Assembly: GCA_050293885.1 (NCBI GenBank)
Contig: JBNKNO010000019.1
Span: 1 to 50,260, forward strand
DNA: 50,260 bases
Direction of reading: 5' to 3'
From: Nitrogeniibacter sp050293885
GTDB lineage: Bacteria > Pseudomonadota > Gammaproteobacteria > Burkholderiales > Rhodocyclaceae
Shown here: in pieces, positions 17,479 through 25,507 of the stretch
Layout of the letters: each line of letters opens with the position of its first letter
Numbering within the stretch: position 1 is the first letter of the stretch
The notes under the pieces: generated by a model
The model's input: the letters and a program-made list of their open reading frames with translations, nothing else
Told to the model about the DNA's origin: nothing
Database searches by the model: none
Program-made: the position numbers and the translations under genes

Positions 17479-17934
17479 TCAGCCAATCACCATCAGGGGC
17501 TGACCGTATTCGACCGGCTGGCCGTTTTCGACCAGGATGGCTTTCACGGTGCCGGATATTTCAGCATCGATTTCGTTCATGAGCTTCATGGCTTCGATGA
17601 GGCACAGCGGGGTGCCGTCGGAGACGCTGTCTCCCACTTCCACGAAGGGGTCGGAGCCCGGGGACGAGGCGCGATAGAAGGTGCCGACCATCGGGGATGT
17701 GACCACGTTGCCCGGCGGCAGGTCGTCTTCGGCGGCCGGCGCGTCGGCGCTCGGGGCGGCCGGGGCGGCGGCAACTTGTGCGACCGCAGCCGGTGCCGCG
17801 GCAACCGTCATGGCGGCCGGGGCGGCCAGGGTCTTGGCGATGCGGACCTTTTCTTCACCTTCGGTGACTTCCAGTTCCGAGATGCCGGACTCCTGGACGA
17901 GGTCGATCAGTTTCTTCAGCTTGCGCAGATCCAT
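17479..17934 (-). CDS. accB: acetyl-CoA carboxylase, biotin carboxyl carrier protein
   Basis: 151 residues. An N-terminal helix (MDLRKLKKLIDLVQESGISE), a flexible Ala/Pro-rich linker (about residues 36-70) and a C-terminal biotinyl domain. The biotinylation motif is EAMKLMNEI with the acceptor Lys117, and the family's thumb region (SPMVGTFYRASSPGSDPFV) is present. It carries biotin between AccC and the AccA/AccD carboxyltransferase. The gene lies between aroQ (39 bp upstream) and accC, the common betaproteobacterial order. Confidence 0.97.
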   Translation of the reverse strand: MDLRKLKKLIDLVQESGISELEVTEGEEKVRIAKTLAAPAAMTVAAAPAAVAQVAAAPAAPSADAPAAEDDLPPGNVVTSPMVGTFYRASSPGSDPFVEVGDSVSDGTPLCLIEAMKLMNEIDAEISGTVKAILVENGQPVEYGQPLMVIG

Positions 17935-17973
17935 TCAAATCTCCAATAGTCGCGGGCGAGAAGGCGCCGGCGC

Positions 17974-18465
17974 TTAATCTTGAGTGAGCCGGTTGAGGGC
18001 GAAATCGAGTGCCGCCAGGTAGCCATCGGCCCCTAGTCCGCAAATCACGCCCACGGCTTGATCGGAAAAATACGAGTGGTGGCGGAAGCGCTCACGTGCG
18101 TGGATGTTCGATAGGTGAACTTCCACGTACTGAATGGCGACTGCCGCCAGTGCGTCGCGCATGGCAACGCTGGTGTGTGTATAGGCTGCGGGGTTGATGA
18201 TGATGAAATCCACCCCCTCGGCGCCCGCTGCCTGAATTCGATCCACCAACTCGCCTTCGTGATTGCTCTGGAAGGATTCGAGCCGGACATTGGCTACCGC
18301 GCAACGGTCTGCCATGACCTGATGGATGTCGGCGAGGGTGGTGTGCCCGTACACGTCGGGCTCCCGCGTGCCGAGCAGATTCAGATTCGGGCCGTGCAGC
18401 ACCAGGATGAGGGTGCTGTCGGCCTGAGCGCTTTGCGCCTTTTTGGTGCGTTTTTTCGGCGTCAT
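17974..18465 (-). CDS. aroQ: 3-dehydroquinate dehydratase, type II
   Basis: 163 residues. Type II motifs are clear: LVLHGPNLNLLGTREPDVYG (residues about 20-40, with the catalytic tyrosine in VYG), SNHEGELVDRI, IINPAAYTHTSVAMRDAL, and VEVHLSNIHARERFRHHSY. The enzyme removes water from 3-dehydroquinate in the shikimate pathway. The first ~17 residues (lysine- and glutamine-rich) precede the usual family start; no better start codon is evident downstream, so this extension may be real. It is the first gene of the aroQ-accB-accC-prmA run; 66 bp separate it from the thioredoxin-like gene. Confidence 0.95.
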   Translation of the reverse strand: MTPKKRTKKAQSAQADSTLILVLHGPNLNLLGTREPDVYGHTTLADIHQVMADRCAVANVRLESFQSNHEGELVDRIQAAGAEGVDFIIINPAAYTHTSVAMRDALAAVAIQYVEVHLSNIHARERFRHHSYFSDQAVGVICGLGADGYLAALDFALNRLTQD

Positions 18466-18531
18466 GGCTGCAAGTTTGCCGCATTTCGCTACATTTTGTC
18501 CAGCAGCTCTCGTGCGAAGTGCGGTGACCTT

Positions 18532-19113
18532 TTAAGACATCAGCGCCCGGATTTTGCCTTCAAGTTCCGATTTACTCAAGGTGCCCAGCGCCAGATGGCG
18601 GATCGTGCCGTCGCGATCAAGGATCACGGTAAAGGGGAGCGCCTGTGAATGGTTGCCCAATTCGGCGGCCAGTTGCAGGACGTCCGCATGGGCGATCAGC
18701 AGCGGGTAGGTGACCTTCATTTCGTCGCGGAACTGCGCGACGGGTTTGGGCTTGTCGATACTCAACCCGATGAAGGCAACGCCTTGCTCGCGATGGGCCT
18801 CGTACACCTCGACGAAATCGGGGATCTCGCGGCGGCACGGTGGGCACCAGGTTGCCCAGAAATTCACCACCACAATCTTGCCGCGAAGCGCGCTCAGGTC
18901 GTGAAAGGCGCCGTCGGCATCCGGCAAGCGCAGCGCATACAGTTTCTTGCCAGCCTGCGGCGAAACTGCGTCTGCTTGACCGTCGGCCGCTGCTTTCGAA
19001 TCGAGTCGGGGCACCAGCGCAATGCCGCCGCTGCCACGGCTGGTCCAGTAGCCGGCGGCTGCGGCCAACACCGCGACGATGAGGTAGAGCAGGGGTTTGG
19101 GGAAGGACTTCAT
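18532..19113 (-). CDS. TlpA/ResA-like membrane-anchored thiol-disulfide oxidoreductase
   Basis: 193 residues. An uncleaved N-terminal signal anchor (LLYLIVAVLAAAAGYW) places the domain in the periplasm. The thioredoxin-fold core follows, with active site FWATWCPPCRREIP (Cys90, Cys93) and the cis-proline region in ALPFTVILDRDG. It is of the AlkC/TlpA/ResA type that reduces periplasmic disulfides, for example on apocytochrome c; the partner is not evident here. The start overlaps the end of the upstream gene by 4 bp (ATGA). Confidence 0.9.
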   Translation of the reverse strand: MKSFPKPLLYLIVAVLAAAAGYWTSRGSGGIALVPRLDSKAAADGQADAVSPQAGKKLYALRLPDADGAFHDLSALRGKIVVVNFWATWCPPCRREIPDFVEVYEAHREQGVAFIGLSIDKPKPVAQFRDEMKVTYPLLIAHADVLQLAAELGNHSQALPFTVILDRDGTIRHLALGTLSKSELEGKIRALMS

Positions 19114-19703
19114 GGTGTAGACAGGCTGTCGGCGAGCAGTTTTTCAACGGTTTCGAGGCGAGCGCGCTCGATGCTGCTGCGGCGCTCGGCGCGCGACTCG
19201 AAGATGGTGAGGCGGATGGGGATGTCGTCCCATTCGAAAACAAGAATGGCTTCGGGGGTGTCGTGGGTGAGCTTGCGCGGTTCGCGGTGCTCGTAGCGCA
19301 GATCCTGGTTGAGGAAGAAGATCTCCACATCCTTGGCGCTGTCGGCGAAGACGTCGATATCCACCTCGGCGTAGCGGCCCGCCGTGCCGTCGAGCACCGG
19401 TCCGGTCAGGTAGGCGCGAAACGGCGACAGCATTTCGAGCACCTCGGCCGCGGCGCAGCGCATGGCGTAGATGCGCTCGTCCTGCTCTTCGTCCTGATAG
19501 ATGGCCTGGTATTCGCGCAGCGCCGTTTCGATCTCGGCGTTGGTGGGCAGGGTGTCGGCGTCGGTGGCGCCGAGCTGGCGCGCTGCCTTGCGCTTGGCGA
19601 AGCCGAAATCCGAGATGCCGTCTTCGGCCATCATGCGGGCGGCGGCAGCGGCAATTTCCTGGCGAAGATGACCGGAACGAAAACCATGGGCACGGTTTGG
19701 CAT
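19110..19703 (-). CDS. conserved hypothetical protein with a nucleotidyltransferase-like G...GTA...DID motif
   Basis: 197 residues from ATG 19703; an in-frame ATG at 19739 is possible but lies closer to the divergent mpl gene. The N-terminal half is helical (residues 10-95). Residues 101-119, GPVLDGTAGRYAEVDIDVF, resemble the G-S-x3-GTA-x-S-D-I-D core of minimal nucleotidyltransferases, with acidic pair Asp115/Asp117; a later acidic FEWDDIPIRL (157-166) could supply the third carboxylate. The match is by eye. I know proteins like this upstream of mpl in betaproteobacteria, annotated only as hypothetical. It overlaps the TlpA-like gene by 4 bp. Function unknown. Confidence 0.75.
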   Translation of the reverse strand: MPNRAHGFRSGHLRQEIAAAAARMMAEDGISDFGFAKRKAARQLGATDADTLPTNAEIETALREYQAIYQDEEQDERIYAMRCAAAEVLEMLSPFRAYLTGPVLDGTAGRYAEVDIDVFADSAKDVEIFFLNQDLRYEHREPRKLTHDTPEAILVFEWDDIPIRLTIFESRAERRSSIERARLETVEKLLADSLSTP

Positions 19704-19795
19704 GCGCTTGTCCCCTATCGCCGTTAGAATCCGGGCCATTCTACACGGCCGCCCGCAATCCTGAATCCGGGTGTGGTCGATGCGATGGAGCGCGC

Positions 19796-21316
19796 ATGCA
19801 CATTCACATTCTGGGTATTTGTGGCACCTTCATGGGCGGGCTGGCCCTGCTCGCGCGGGCCGCGGGCCATACCGTCACCGGTTGCGATGCCAACGTCTAT
19901 CCGCCGATGAGCACCCAGCTCGAAGCGCAGGGGCANNNNNNNNNNNNNNNNNNNNNNNNNNNNNNNNNNNNNNNNNNNNNNNNNNNNNNNNNNNNNNNNN
20001 NNNNNNNNNNNNNNNNNNNNNNNNNNNNNNNNCGGGCCGCGGGCCATACCGTCACCGGTTGCGATGCCAACGTCTATCCGCCGATGAGCACCCAGCTCGA
20101 AGCGCAGGGTATTGCGCTCACCAGCGGTTACGACGCGAGCCAGCTTGCGCTCGAACCGGACATGTTCGTGGTCGGCAATGCCATTTCGCGTGGCAACCCC
20201 TTGCTCGAAGCCATGCTCGATGCCGGCGCGCCCTATGTGTCCGGGCCGCAATGGCTGGCCGAGCATGTGTTGCAGGGCAAGTGGGTGCTGGGCGTGGCGG
20301 GCACGCATGGCAAGACGACAACCGCCTCGCTGCTGGCCTGGCTGCTCGAAGACGGCGGCCTGAACCCCGGCTTTCTGATCGGTGGCGTGCCGTCTAACTT
20401 CGGTGTGTCGGCGCGGTTGACCGACTCGCCTTTCTTCGTGATCGAGGCGGACGAATACGATACCGCCTTCTGCGACAAGCGCTCGAAGTTCGTGCACTAC
20501 CGGCCGCGTACCGCGATTCTCAACAATCTGGAATTCGACCACGCGGATATCTTTGCTGATCTGGCGGCCATCGAAACCCAGTTTCATCACCTGGTGCGCA
20601 CCATGCCTGCCAGCGGGCGGATTGTCGCCAACGCGCAGGCGCCGGCGCTGGATCGGGTGCTCGAACGCGGTTGTTGGTCGGAACTCGAGCGCTTCGGTTG
20701 TGAGGCGGGCTGGTCGGCGACGCTGGATGCCGACGGCACCGGCCACTTTGCCTTGGCGGGCAAAGCGCTGGGCCAGGTCGCCATGCCGATGGCCGGTGAG
20801 CACAATCTGCTCAATGCTTTGGCGGCGGTCGCGGCCGCCCGCCACGTGGGTGTGCCGCCCGCGGCCTCGATCGAGGCATTGTCACGCTTTGGCGGGGTGA
20901 AGCGGCGCCTGGAAGTGCGCGGTACGGTCCGGGGAGTGACTGTCTATGACGATTTCGCCCATCACCCGACGGCCATCGAACTGACGCTGGCCGGCTTGCG
21001 CAAGCGCGAGGCGAGCGGACGGATTCTGGCTGTACTCGAGCCGCGCTCGAACACCATGAAACTGGGGGTGATGAAGGCGCAATTACCCGAAAGCTTGAAG
21101 GCGGCGGATGCGGTGTTCTGTTACACCGGCGGCGTGGATTGGGATGTGGCCGGCGCGCTCTCGCCCTTGGGCGAAAAGCTCGATGTGCACACCGATATCG
21201 ACGCGCTGGTGGCGGCGGTGGTGGCCCGGGCGAAGGCCGGGGATCATGTGCTGGTGATGAGCAACGGCGGCTTTGGCGGTATTCATCAGAAACTGCTGGA
21301 CGCTTTGGGCGATTGA
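19796..21316 (+). CDS. mpl: UDP-N-acetylmuramate:L-alanyl-gamma-D-glutamyl-meso-diaminopimelate ligase (interrupted by assembly gap)
   Basis: Starts MHIHILGICGTFMGGLALLA at ATG 19796. The Mur-ligase ATP loop GVAGTHGKTTTASLLAW, the metal-site IEADEYDTAFCDKRSKF and the C-terminal VYDDFAHHPTAIELTL and LEPRSNTMK identify Mpl rather than MurC. Mpl attaches recycled murein tripeptide directly to UDP-MurNAc in the cytoplasm. The 97-N gap (19936-20032) is flanked by identical copies (19856-19932 and 20033-20109); three discordant bases (GCA, 19933-19935) precede the Ns. Collapsing removes 177 bp, keeps the frame and gives 447 residues, close to the 457 of E. coli Mpl. A strong terminator follows. Confidence 0.93.
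   Translation: MHIHILGICGTFMGGLALLARAAGHTVTGCDANVYPPMSTQLEAQGXXXXXXXXXXXXXXXXXXXXXXXXXXXXXXXXXRAAGHTVTGCDANVYPPMSTQLEAQGIALTSGYDASQLALEPDMFVVGNAISRGNPLLEAMLDAGAPYVSGPQWLAEHVLQGKWVLGVAGTHGKTTTASLLAWLLEDGGLNPGFLIGGVPSNFGVSARLTDSPFFVIEADEYDTAFCDKRSKFVHYRPRTAILNNLEFDHADIFADLAAIETQFHHLVRTMPASGRIVANAQAPALDRVLERGCWSELERFGCEAGWSATLDADGTGHFALAGKALGQVAMPMAGEHNLLNALAAVAAARHVGVPPAASIEALSRFGGVKRRLEVRGTVRGVTVYDDFAHHPTAIELTLAGLRKREASGRILAVLEPRSNTMKLGVMKAQLPESLKAADAVFCYTGGVDWDVAGALSPLGEKLDVHTDIDALVAAVVARAKAGDHVLVMSNGGFGGIHQKLLDALGD
19936..20032. other. assembly gap (97 N) flanked by identical 77-bp ends
   Basis: Bases 19856-19932 equal 20033-20109. Three extra bases before the Ns (19933-19935) disagree with the right-hand contig and look like a failed extension. 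The offset between copies is 177 bp, as in two other gaps. Confidence 0.95.
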
Positions 21317-21326
21317 TTGTTTCGCG

Positions 21327-21367
21327 CAACAAAAAGGGCCACCCAACAGGGGCGGCCCTTTTTGTTG
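21327..21367. terminator. bidirectional Rho-independent terminator between mpl and dolP
   Basis: The left arm 21327-21340 (CAACAAAAAGGGCC) and right arm 21354-21367 (GGCCCTTTTTGTTG) form a 14-bp perfect stem with a 13-nt loop. The A5 and T5 tracts give a terminator in both directions, serving the convergent mpl and BON-domain genes. Confidence 0.93.
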
Positions 21368-21377
21368 TGACCCGAGC

Positions 21378-22004
21378 TCAGTTGTCGCGGCGGAGCAGGT
21401 CGAGCCGCTTGGCTTCGGTCGGTTCGACATATTCGAACACCCGCACGACCTTTTGAACGCCGCTGGTGGTGCGGGTGACCAGCGTGGCGGCGTCGGCTTC
21501 CCCGCGGGTGACCAGCCCCATGAGATATACGGTCGAGGACTCGGTCACGACCTTGATGAGGTTGGCCTGCACCGCGTCGGAATCGATCATGCGCGCCTTC
21601 ACCTTGGAGGTGATGAGCGTGTCGTTGCTGCGCGAGGTGAGCGAACTGTGGCCGGCGACCTTCACGTCGTTGGTGATGCCACGAATGTTCGGCACGGCGG
21701 CGACGATGCCCGGCAACTGGTTGACGACGGCTTCGTTGGGGGCTTCACCGGTGAGCAGCACGTTGCGGTTGTAGGAGGTGACATTCACGTGCACCAGATC
21801 GCCGAGCTTCTCCTTGATTTGTGCGCTGGCCTTCCATTCGATGCCCTCGTCTTCAACATAGGCGCCCGAGCTGCGACGGTCGGCGGCCATCATGGCGCCG
21901 GCGCCGACGCCGGTGGCCACGGCCGGGAAGCATCCCTGCAGGATCGGGGCCGCAGCCGCGGAGACAACGAGTGCGAGCACGGTGCTGCGCAGACCTTTAT
22001 TCAT
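21378..22004 (-). CDS. dolP: BON-domain outer-membrane lipoprotein (DolP/YraP-like)
   Basis: 208 residues. A lipoprotein signal peptide ends at LQGC with Cys25. Two BON domains follow: about residues 55-120 (SAQIKEKLG...VLLTGEAPNE) and about 125-195 (LITSKVKARMIDSD...VYLMGLVTRGEA), the twin arrangement of E. coli DolP/YraP. DolP associates with the outer membrane, binds anionic phospholipid and supports envelope integrity. The start overlaps the diaA stop (TAATG), and the order yraN-diaA-dolP matches E. coli, which supports the name. Confidence 0.9.
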   Translation of the reverse strand: MNKGLRSTVLALVVSAAAAPILQGCFPAVATGVGAGAMMAADRRSSGAYVEDEGIEWKASAQIKEKLGDLVHVNVTSYNRNVLLTGEAPNEAVVNQLPGIVAAVPNIRGITNDVKVAGHSSLTSRSNDTLITSKVKARMIDSDAVQANLIKVVTESSTVYLMGLVTRGEADAATLVTRTTSGVQKVVRVFEYVEPTEAKRLDLLRRDN

Positions 22005-22594
22005 TATTCAACTCCAAGTAACAGGCTATCGATACCGTCGCACAGACAGTGCAAGGCGAGCAGGTGCACTTCCTGAATACGGGCGGTGCGCTCCGATGGA
22101 ACGCACAAATGGACATCGTCGGGCCCGAGCAGTTCAGCCATCTGGCCGCCGCCCTTGCCGGTGAGGGCGACCACGTGCATTTCGCGTTCATGGGCGACGC
22201 GCATGGCTTCGATCACGTTGGGCGAGTTGCCGCTGGTGGAAATGGCCAGCAGCACGTCGCCGGGGTGGGCCAGTGCCGCCACCTGCTTCGAGAACACCTG
22301 ATCGTAGTGGTAATCGTTGGCGATCGAGGTCAGTGTCGAGCTGTCGGTGGTCAGCGCGATGGCTGCCAGCGGCGGGCGCTCCATCTCGAAGCGATTGACC
22401 AGCTCGGCGGCGAAGTGCTGGGCGTCGGCCGCCGAGCCGCCATTGCCGCAGGCGAGGATCTTGCCGCCGTTCATGAGGCTGCCGGTCATCAGGTCGATCG
22501 CCTGTGCCAGCGGTGCGACCATCAGCTCGGCGGCGGCGCGCTTGGTGGCGATGCTCTGCTCGAACTGGTCGGAAATGCGGGAGGAAAGATCCAT
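22004..22594 (-). CDS. diaA: SIS-domain protein DiaA (DnaA initiator-associating protein; GmhA-like)
   Basis: 196 residues with a single SIS domain: KILACGNGGSAADAQHFAAELVNRF (about residues 45-70), ALTTDSSTLTSIANDY, ISTSGNSPNVIEAM, and C-terminal IQEVHLLALHCLCDGID. Sequence alone cannot separate DiaA from the heptose isomerase GmhA, its close paralogue. The location between yraN and dolP, as in E. coli, favours DiaA, which binds DnaA and promotes timely initiation at oriC. A heptose-7-phosphate isomerase role remains possible, and many genomes label this gene gmhA. It lies 81 bp downstream of yraN. Confidence 0.8.
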   Translation of the reverse strand: MDLSSRISDQFEQSIATKRAAAELMVAPLAQAIDLMTGSLMNGGKILACGNGGSAADAQHFAAELVNRFEMERPPLAAIALTTDSSTLTSIANDYHYDQVFSKQVAALAHPGDVLLAISTSGNSPNVIEAMRVAHEREMHVVALTGKGGGQMAELLGPDDVHLCVPSERTARIQEVHLLALHCLCDGIDSLLLGVE

Positions 22595-22675
22595 TCGGCA
22601 CGCGAGGTACGGGGAAAATCGAGCGGCGATTTTAGCATGTGGCCGTCCGTCGCCTGTGCTGACCGAATCGCTTCG

Positions 22676-23098
22676 TTACACTCTAGCGTCGGCGTCGAAG
22701 GCGTTGCGAATCCACTCGGGCTGGGCGTCGTCGGCATGTGCCATGAGCATCACGTCGAATCGGCATTGAGGCGGCGTCGCGGTTCGTCGTTGGCCCGATA
22801 ACCAGTGCCGGGCGGCCAGCACGATACGCTGCCGCTTGGCAGTCGTGATGCTGGCAGCGGCGCCGCCGTAGTCGTTTCGCTGACGCATGCGCACTTCGAC
22901 AAACACGATCGTGTGCTTGTCGCGACAGACCAGATCGATCTCGCCGCCTTTGCACAGCACGTTGCGTTCAAGCGTCTTGAGTCCGTGGCCGGCCAGCCAG
23001 CGGGCCGCATTCGCTTCGGCGCGTGCGCCGTCGGCTTGCCCCACGCCGGCGACCGGGCGGACAATAAGCCGCTTGAGCCTTTCGAATATTGCCCGCAT
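22676..23098 (-). CDS. yraN: YraN family protein (UPF0102), predicted endonuclease-like
   Basis: 140 residues from ATG 23098. The UPF0102 core is clear: GARAEANAARWLAGHGLKTLERN, GGEIDLVCRDKHTIVFVEVRMR (Glu/Asp and E-x-K-like positions of a restriction-endonuclease fold, with arginine where many members have lysine) and ITTAKRQRIVLAARHWL. Family function is not established. The first 18 residues precede the usual family start; a GTG at 23044 is an alternative, but GAGGG nine to ten bases before ATG 23098 favours the longer form. That ATG overlaps the divergent rsmI ATG within the sequence CATG. Confidence 0.85.
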   Translation of the reverse strand: MRAIFERLKRLIVRPVAGVGQADGARAEANAARWLAGHGLKTLERNVLCKGGEIDLVCRDKHTIVFVEVRMRQRNDYGGAAASITTAKRQRIVLAARHWLSGQRRTATPPQCRFDVMLMAHADDAQPEWIRNAFDADARV

Positions 23099-23963
23099 GT
23101 CGCTGACACCCTCTGTTCTGAATACGACGCCGTCATTGTATGTGGTGGCCACCCCGATGGGGAATCTGCAGGACATCACCCTGCGCGCGCTGGCCGTGCT
23201 CAAGGCGGTGGACGTGGTTGCGGCCGAAGATACGCGCCACACCCAGCAACTGCTTTCCGCGCATGGCATTTCGGCCAAATTGATGGCCGCGCATGAGCAC
23301 AACGAGCACAAAGCGGCGACCCAGATCATCGAGCGGCTACAGGGCGGCGAGCAGGTGGCCTTCGTGTCCGATGCGGGAACGCCCGGCGTCTCCGACCCCG
23401 GCGCGCGGTTGGTGGCGCGGGTGCGCGAGGCCGGGCTGCCGGTGGTGCCGGTGCCGGGGCCGAGCGCCGTGGCGGCCGCGGTGTCGGTGGCCGGGCTGGA
23501 GGCGGGCGGTTTTCACTTCGTGGGTTTTCTGCCGCCGAAAAGCGGCGCCCGGAAGGCGCGACTTCAGGCGCTGAGCGCGCAAACCGATGCGCTGGTGTTC
23601 TACGAAGCGCCCCATCGGGTCACCGATACCGTGGCCGACATGCTTGCGGTGTTCGGCGCGGCGCGCGAGTTGGTGATTGCGCGCGAACTCACCAAGCGTT
23701 TCGAGCAGATCGTGCGCCTGCCACTGGGCGAGGCGGCCGCCTGGTTTGCCGAAGACAGTAACCGCCTGCGCGGTGAGTTCGTGCTCATCGTCACCGGCGC
23801 ACCGCCGGAAACCGGCTTGTCGGCCGATGCCGAGCGCACACTGGCCTTGCTGCTCGAGGCCATGCCATTGAAGACCGCAGCCAAACTGGCGGCCGAGGTT
23901 ACCGGGGCGTCGAAGAACGCGTTGTATCAGCGTGCGCTGGAACTCAAGGAGCGCCGGGATTGA
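23097..23963 (+). CDS. rsmI: 16S rRNA (cytidine(1402)-2'-O)-methyltransferase
   Basis: 288 residues from ATG 23097. SLYVVATPMGNLQDITLRAL, AAEDTRHTQQLL, VSDAGTPGVSDPGARLV, VPVPGPSAVAAAVSVAG and FYEAPHRV are the ordered motifs of the RsmI tetrapyrrole-methylase fold. It methylates C1402 of 16S rRNA in the decoding centre together with RsmH, whose gene is also in this window. In E. coli rsmI, lpoA, yraN, diaA and dolP are neighbours; here lpoA (gammaproteobacterial) is absent and rsmI is divergent from yraN with overlapping starts. No good ribosome-binding site precedes the ATG, so a later start cannot be excluded. Confidence 0.93.
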   Translation: MSLTPSVLNTTPSLYVVATPMGNLQDITLRALAVLKAVDVVAAEDTRHTQQLLSAHGISAKLMAAHEHNEHKAATQIIERLQGGEQVAFVSDAGTPGVSDPGARLVARVREAGLPVVPVPGPSAVAAAVSVAGLEAGGFHFVGFLPPKSGARKARLQALSAQTDALVFYEAPHRVTDTVADMLAVFGAARELVIARELTKRFEQIVRLPLGEAAAWFAEDSNRLRGEFVLIVTGAPPETGLSADAERTLALLLEAMPLKTAAKLAAEVTGASKNALYQRALELKERRD

Positions 23964-24032
23964 GCCGCATCTATGCGACCGTCAGAACGCGCCGGTCGAT
24001 ATAATCCGGGCCAACGTAATTCGAGGTTGATC

Positions 24033-25067
24033 ATGCAAATACTCACCATCACCCGGCCGGACGACTGGCACCTGCATGTGCGCGAGGGCGCCGCCATGGC
24101 GGCCGTGGTGCCCGACACCGCGCGCCGCTTCGGGCGCGCCATCATCATGCCCAATCTGCGCCCGCCGGTGGTCACCACCGAGCAGGCGTCTGCCTACCGT
24201 GATCGCATTCTCGCGGTGGTGCCGGTGGGGCTCAAGTTCGACCCCTTGATGACGTTGTATCTGACAGACAACACCGCGCCGGATGAAATCGATCGGGCGA
24301 AGGCGAGTGGCTTCGTGCATGCCGTCAAGCTCTATCCGGCGGGTGCGACCACCAACTCGGATGCCGGCGTCACCCACATCGACAAGGTGCGCCCGGTGCT
24401 CGAGCAGATGGAAAAGGCGGGCATGGTGTTGTGTGTTCACGGAGAGGTGACCCATGGTGACGTTGATATCTTTGATCGCGAGCGCATCTTTATCGATCGT
24501 GTGCTGGCGCCACTGGCAAAAGACTACCCGGCGCTGCGCATCGTCTTCGAGCACATCACGACCCGCGAAGCGACGCAGTTTGTAAGCGAGGCGGGCGGCA
24601 ACGTGGGTGCCACCATCACGGCGCATCACCTGCTGCTCAACCGCAACGCGATTTTCGCTGGCGGCATCAATCCGCATCACTATTGTTTGCCGGTGCTCAA
24701 GCGCGAGACGCATCGCGAGGCGCTGGTGGCCGCTGCGATTTCGGGCAACCCCAAGTTCTTCCTCGGCACCGATTCGGCGCCGCACGCACGGGGTGCGAAA
24801 GAAAACGCGTGTGGCTGCGCGGGTTGCTACACCGCGCACGCGGGCATCGAGTTGTATGCCGAAGCTTTCGATGCGGCCGGCGCGCTGGATCGACTCGAAG
24901 GTTTTGCCAGCCATTTCGGTGCGGACTTCTACGGTCTGCCGCACAACATCGACACCATCACCTTGCGTCAGCGCGAATGGCCGGTGCCCGCCAGTATTGA
25001 CTATCTCGAGGGCGATCCGCTCGTGCCGTTGCGCGCCGGCGGACACATCGCCTGGCAACTGGACTGA
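24033..25067 (+). CDS. pyrC: dihydroorotase (class II)
   Basis: 344 residues, close to the 348 of E. coli PyrC. The zinc ligands are visible: RPDDWHLHVREG (H-x-H), the carbamylated lysine in HAVKLYPAGATTNSDAG, and histidines in LCVHGEV and VFEHITT. The aspartate in FLGTDSAPHARGAKENACGCAG completes the site. It cyclises N-carbamoyl-aspartate to dihydroorotate in pyrimidine synthesis. The start ATG 24033 has GAGGT upstream, 69 bp after rsmI. Monocistronic or paired with the small lipoprotein 8 bp downstream. Confidence 0.97.
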   Translation: MQILTITRPDDWHLHVREGAAMAAVVPDTARRFGRAIIMPNLRPPVVTTEQASAYRDRILAVVPVGLKFDPLMTLYLTDNTAPDEIDRAKASGFVHAVKLYPAGATTNSDAGVTHIDKVRPVLEQMEKAGMVLCVHGEVTHGDVDIFDRERIFIDRVLAPLAKDYPALRIVFEHITTREATQFVSEAGGNVGATITAHHLLLNRNAIFAGGINPHHYCLPVLKRETHREALVAAAISGNPKFFLGTDSAPHARGAKENACGCAGCYTAHAGIELYAEAFDAAGALDRLEGFASHFGADFYGLPHNIDTITLRQREWPVPASIDYLEGDPLVPLRAGGHIAWQLD

Positions 25068-25075
25068 TTGAACGT

Positions 25076-25507
25076 ATGAAGTTTGACCGTCGTCTTTGGC
25101 TTATCCCTCTGTTGGCGCTGCTGCTGACCGGCTGCGAGAATTCGGCCACGGCCTATGTGATCGACGGCAAGGAGCACGCGCTCATGCTCGTGCGCGAGCA
25201 GCGCTGGTTCTGGTCGGACGAAGTCGAGCAGGCGGTGGTGGTCGCGCGGCTGCCGAAGTGTCAGCGGCGCGTGGCCATCTGGCCCGGCAACGCGCAGGGG
25301 CCGGCCATGGAAATCTATGAAGCGGGCTATCAGCTGTGGGCGCTCAACCAGGGGCGTCGCTGGTATCTGGCCAGTACCGAAAAATGTCTGGTGCAGGATT
25401 GGAACGATCCGCCCGCGCAGCCGCCCGGCGCGCAGGTGGGCACCTTCCTGATGCGCGATGGTGTCATGGTTTTCAAGGCTGCCGCTGCCACCGCCACCGC
25501 GCAATGA
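25076..25507 (+). CDS. small conserved lipoprotein of unknown function
   Basis: 143 residues. The N-terminus MKFDRRLWLIPLLALLLTGC is a lipoprotein signal peptide with the lipidated Cys20. The mature part has no domain I recognise; it is rich in tryptophan (WFWSDEV, IWPGNAQ, RWYLAST) and contains two further cysteines (in PKCQRR and EKCLVQ) that could form a disulfide. It starts 8 bp after pyrC and overlaps the DUF3025 gene by 4 bp (ATGA), so the three may be co-transcribed. Confidence 0.8.
   Translation: MKFDRRLWLIPLLALLLTGCENSATAYVIDGKEHALMLVREQRWFWSDEVEQAVVVARLPKCQRRVAIWPGNAQGPAMEIYEAGYQLWALNQGRRWYLASTEKCLVQDWNDPPAQPPGAQVGTFLMRDGVMVFKAAAATATAQ

Noticed and set aside
22004..22594. Calling this gene gmhA (phosphoheptose isomerase)
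   Set aside because: The neighbours yraN and dolP and the absence of heptose genes nearby favour diaA; the GmhA option is kept as an alternative.
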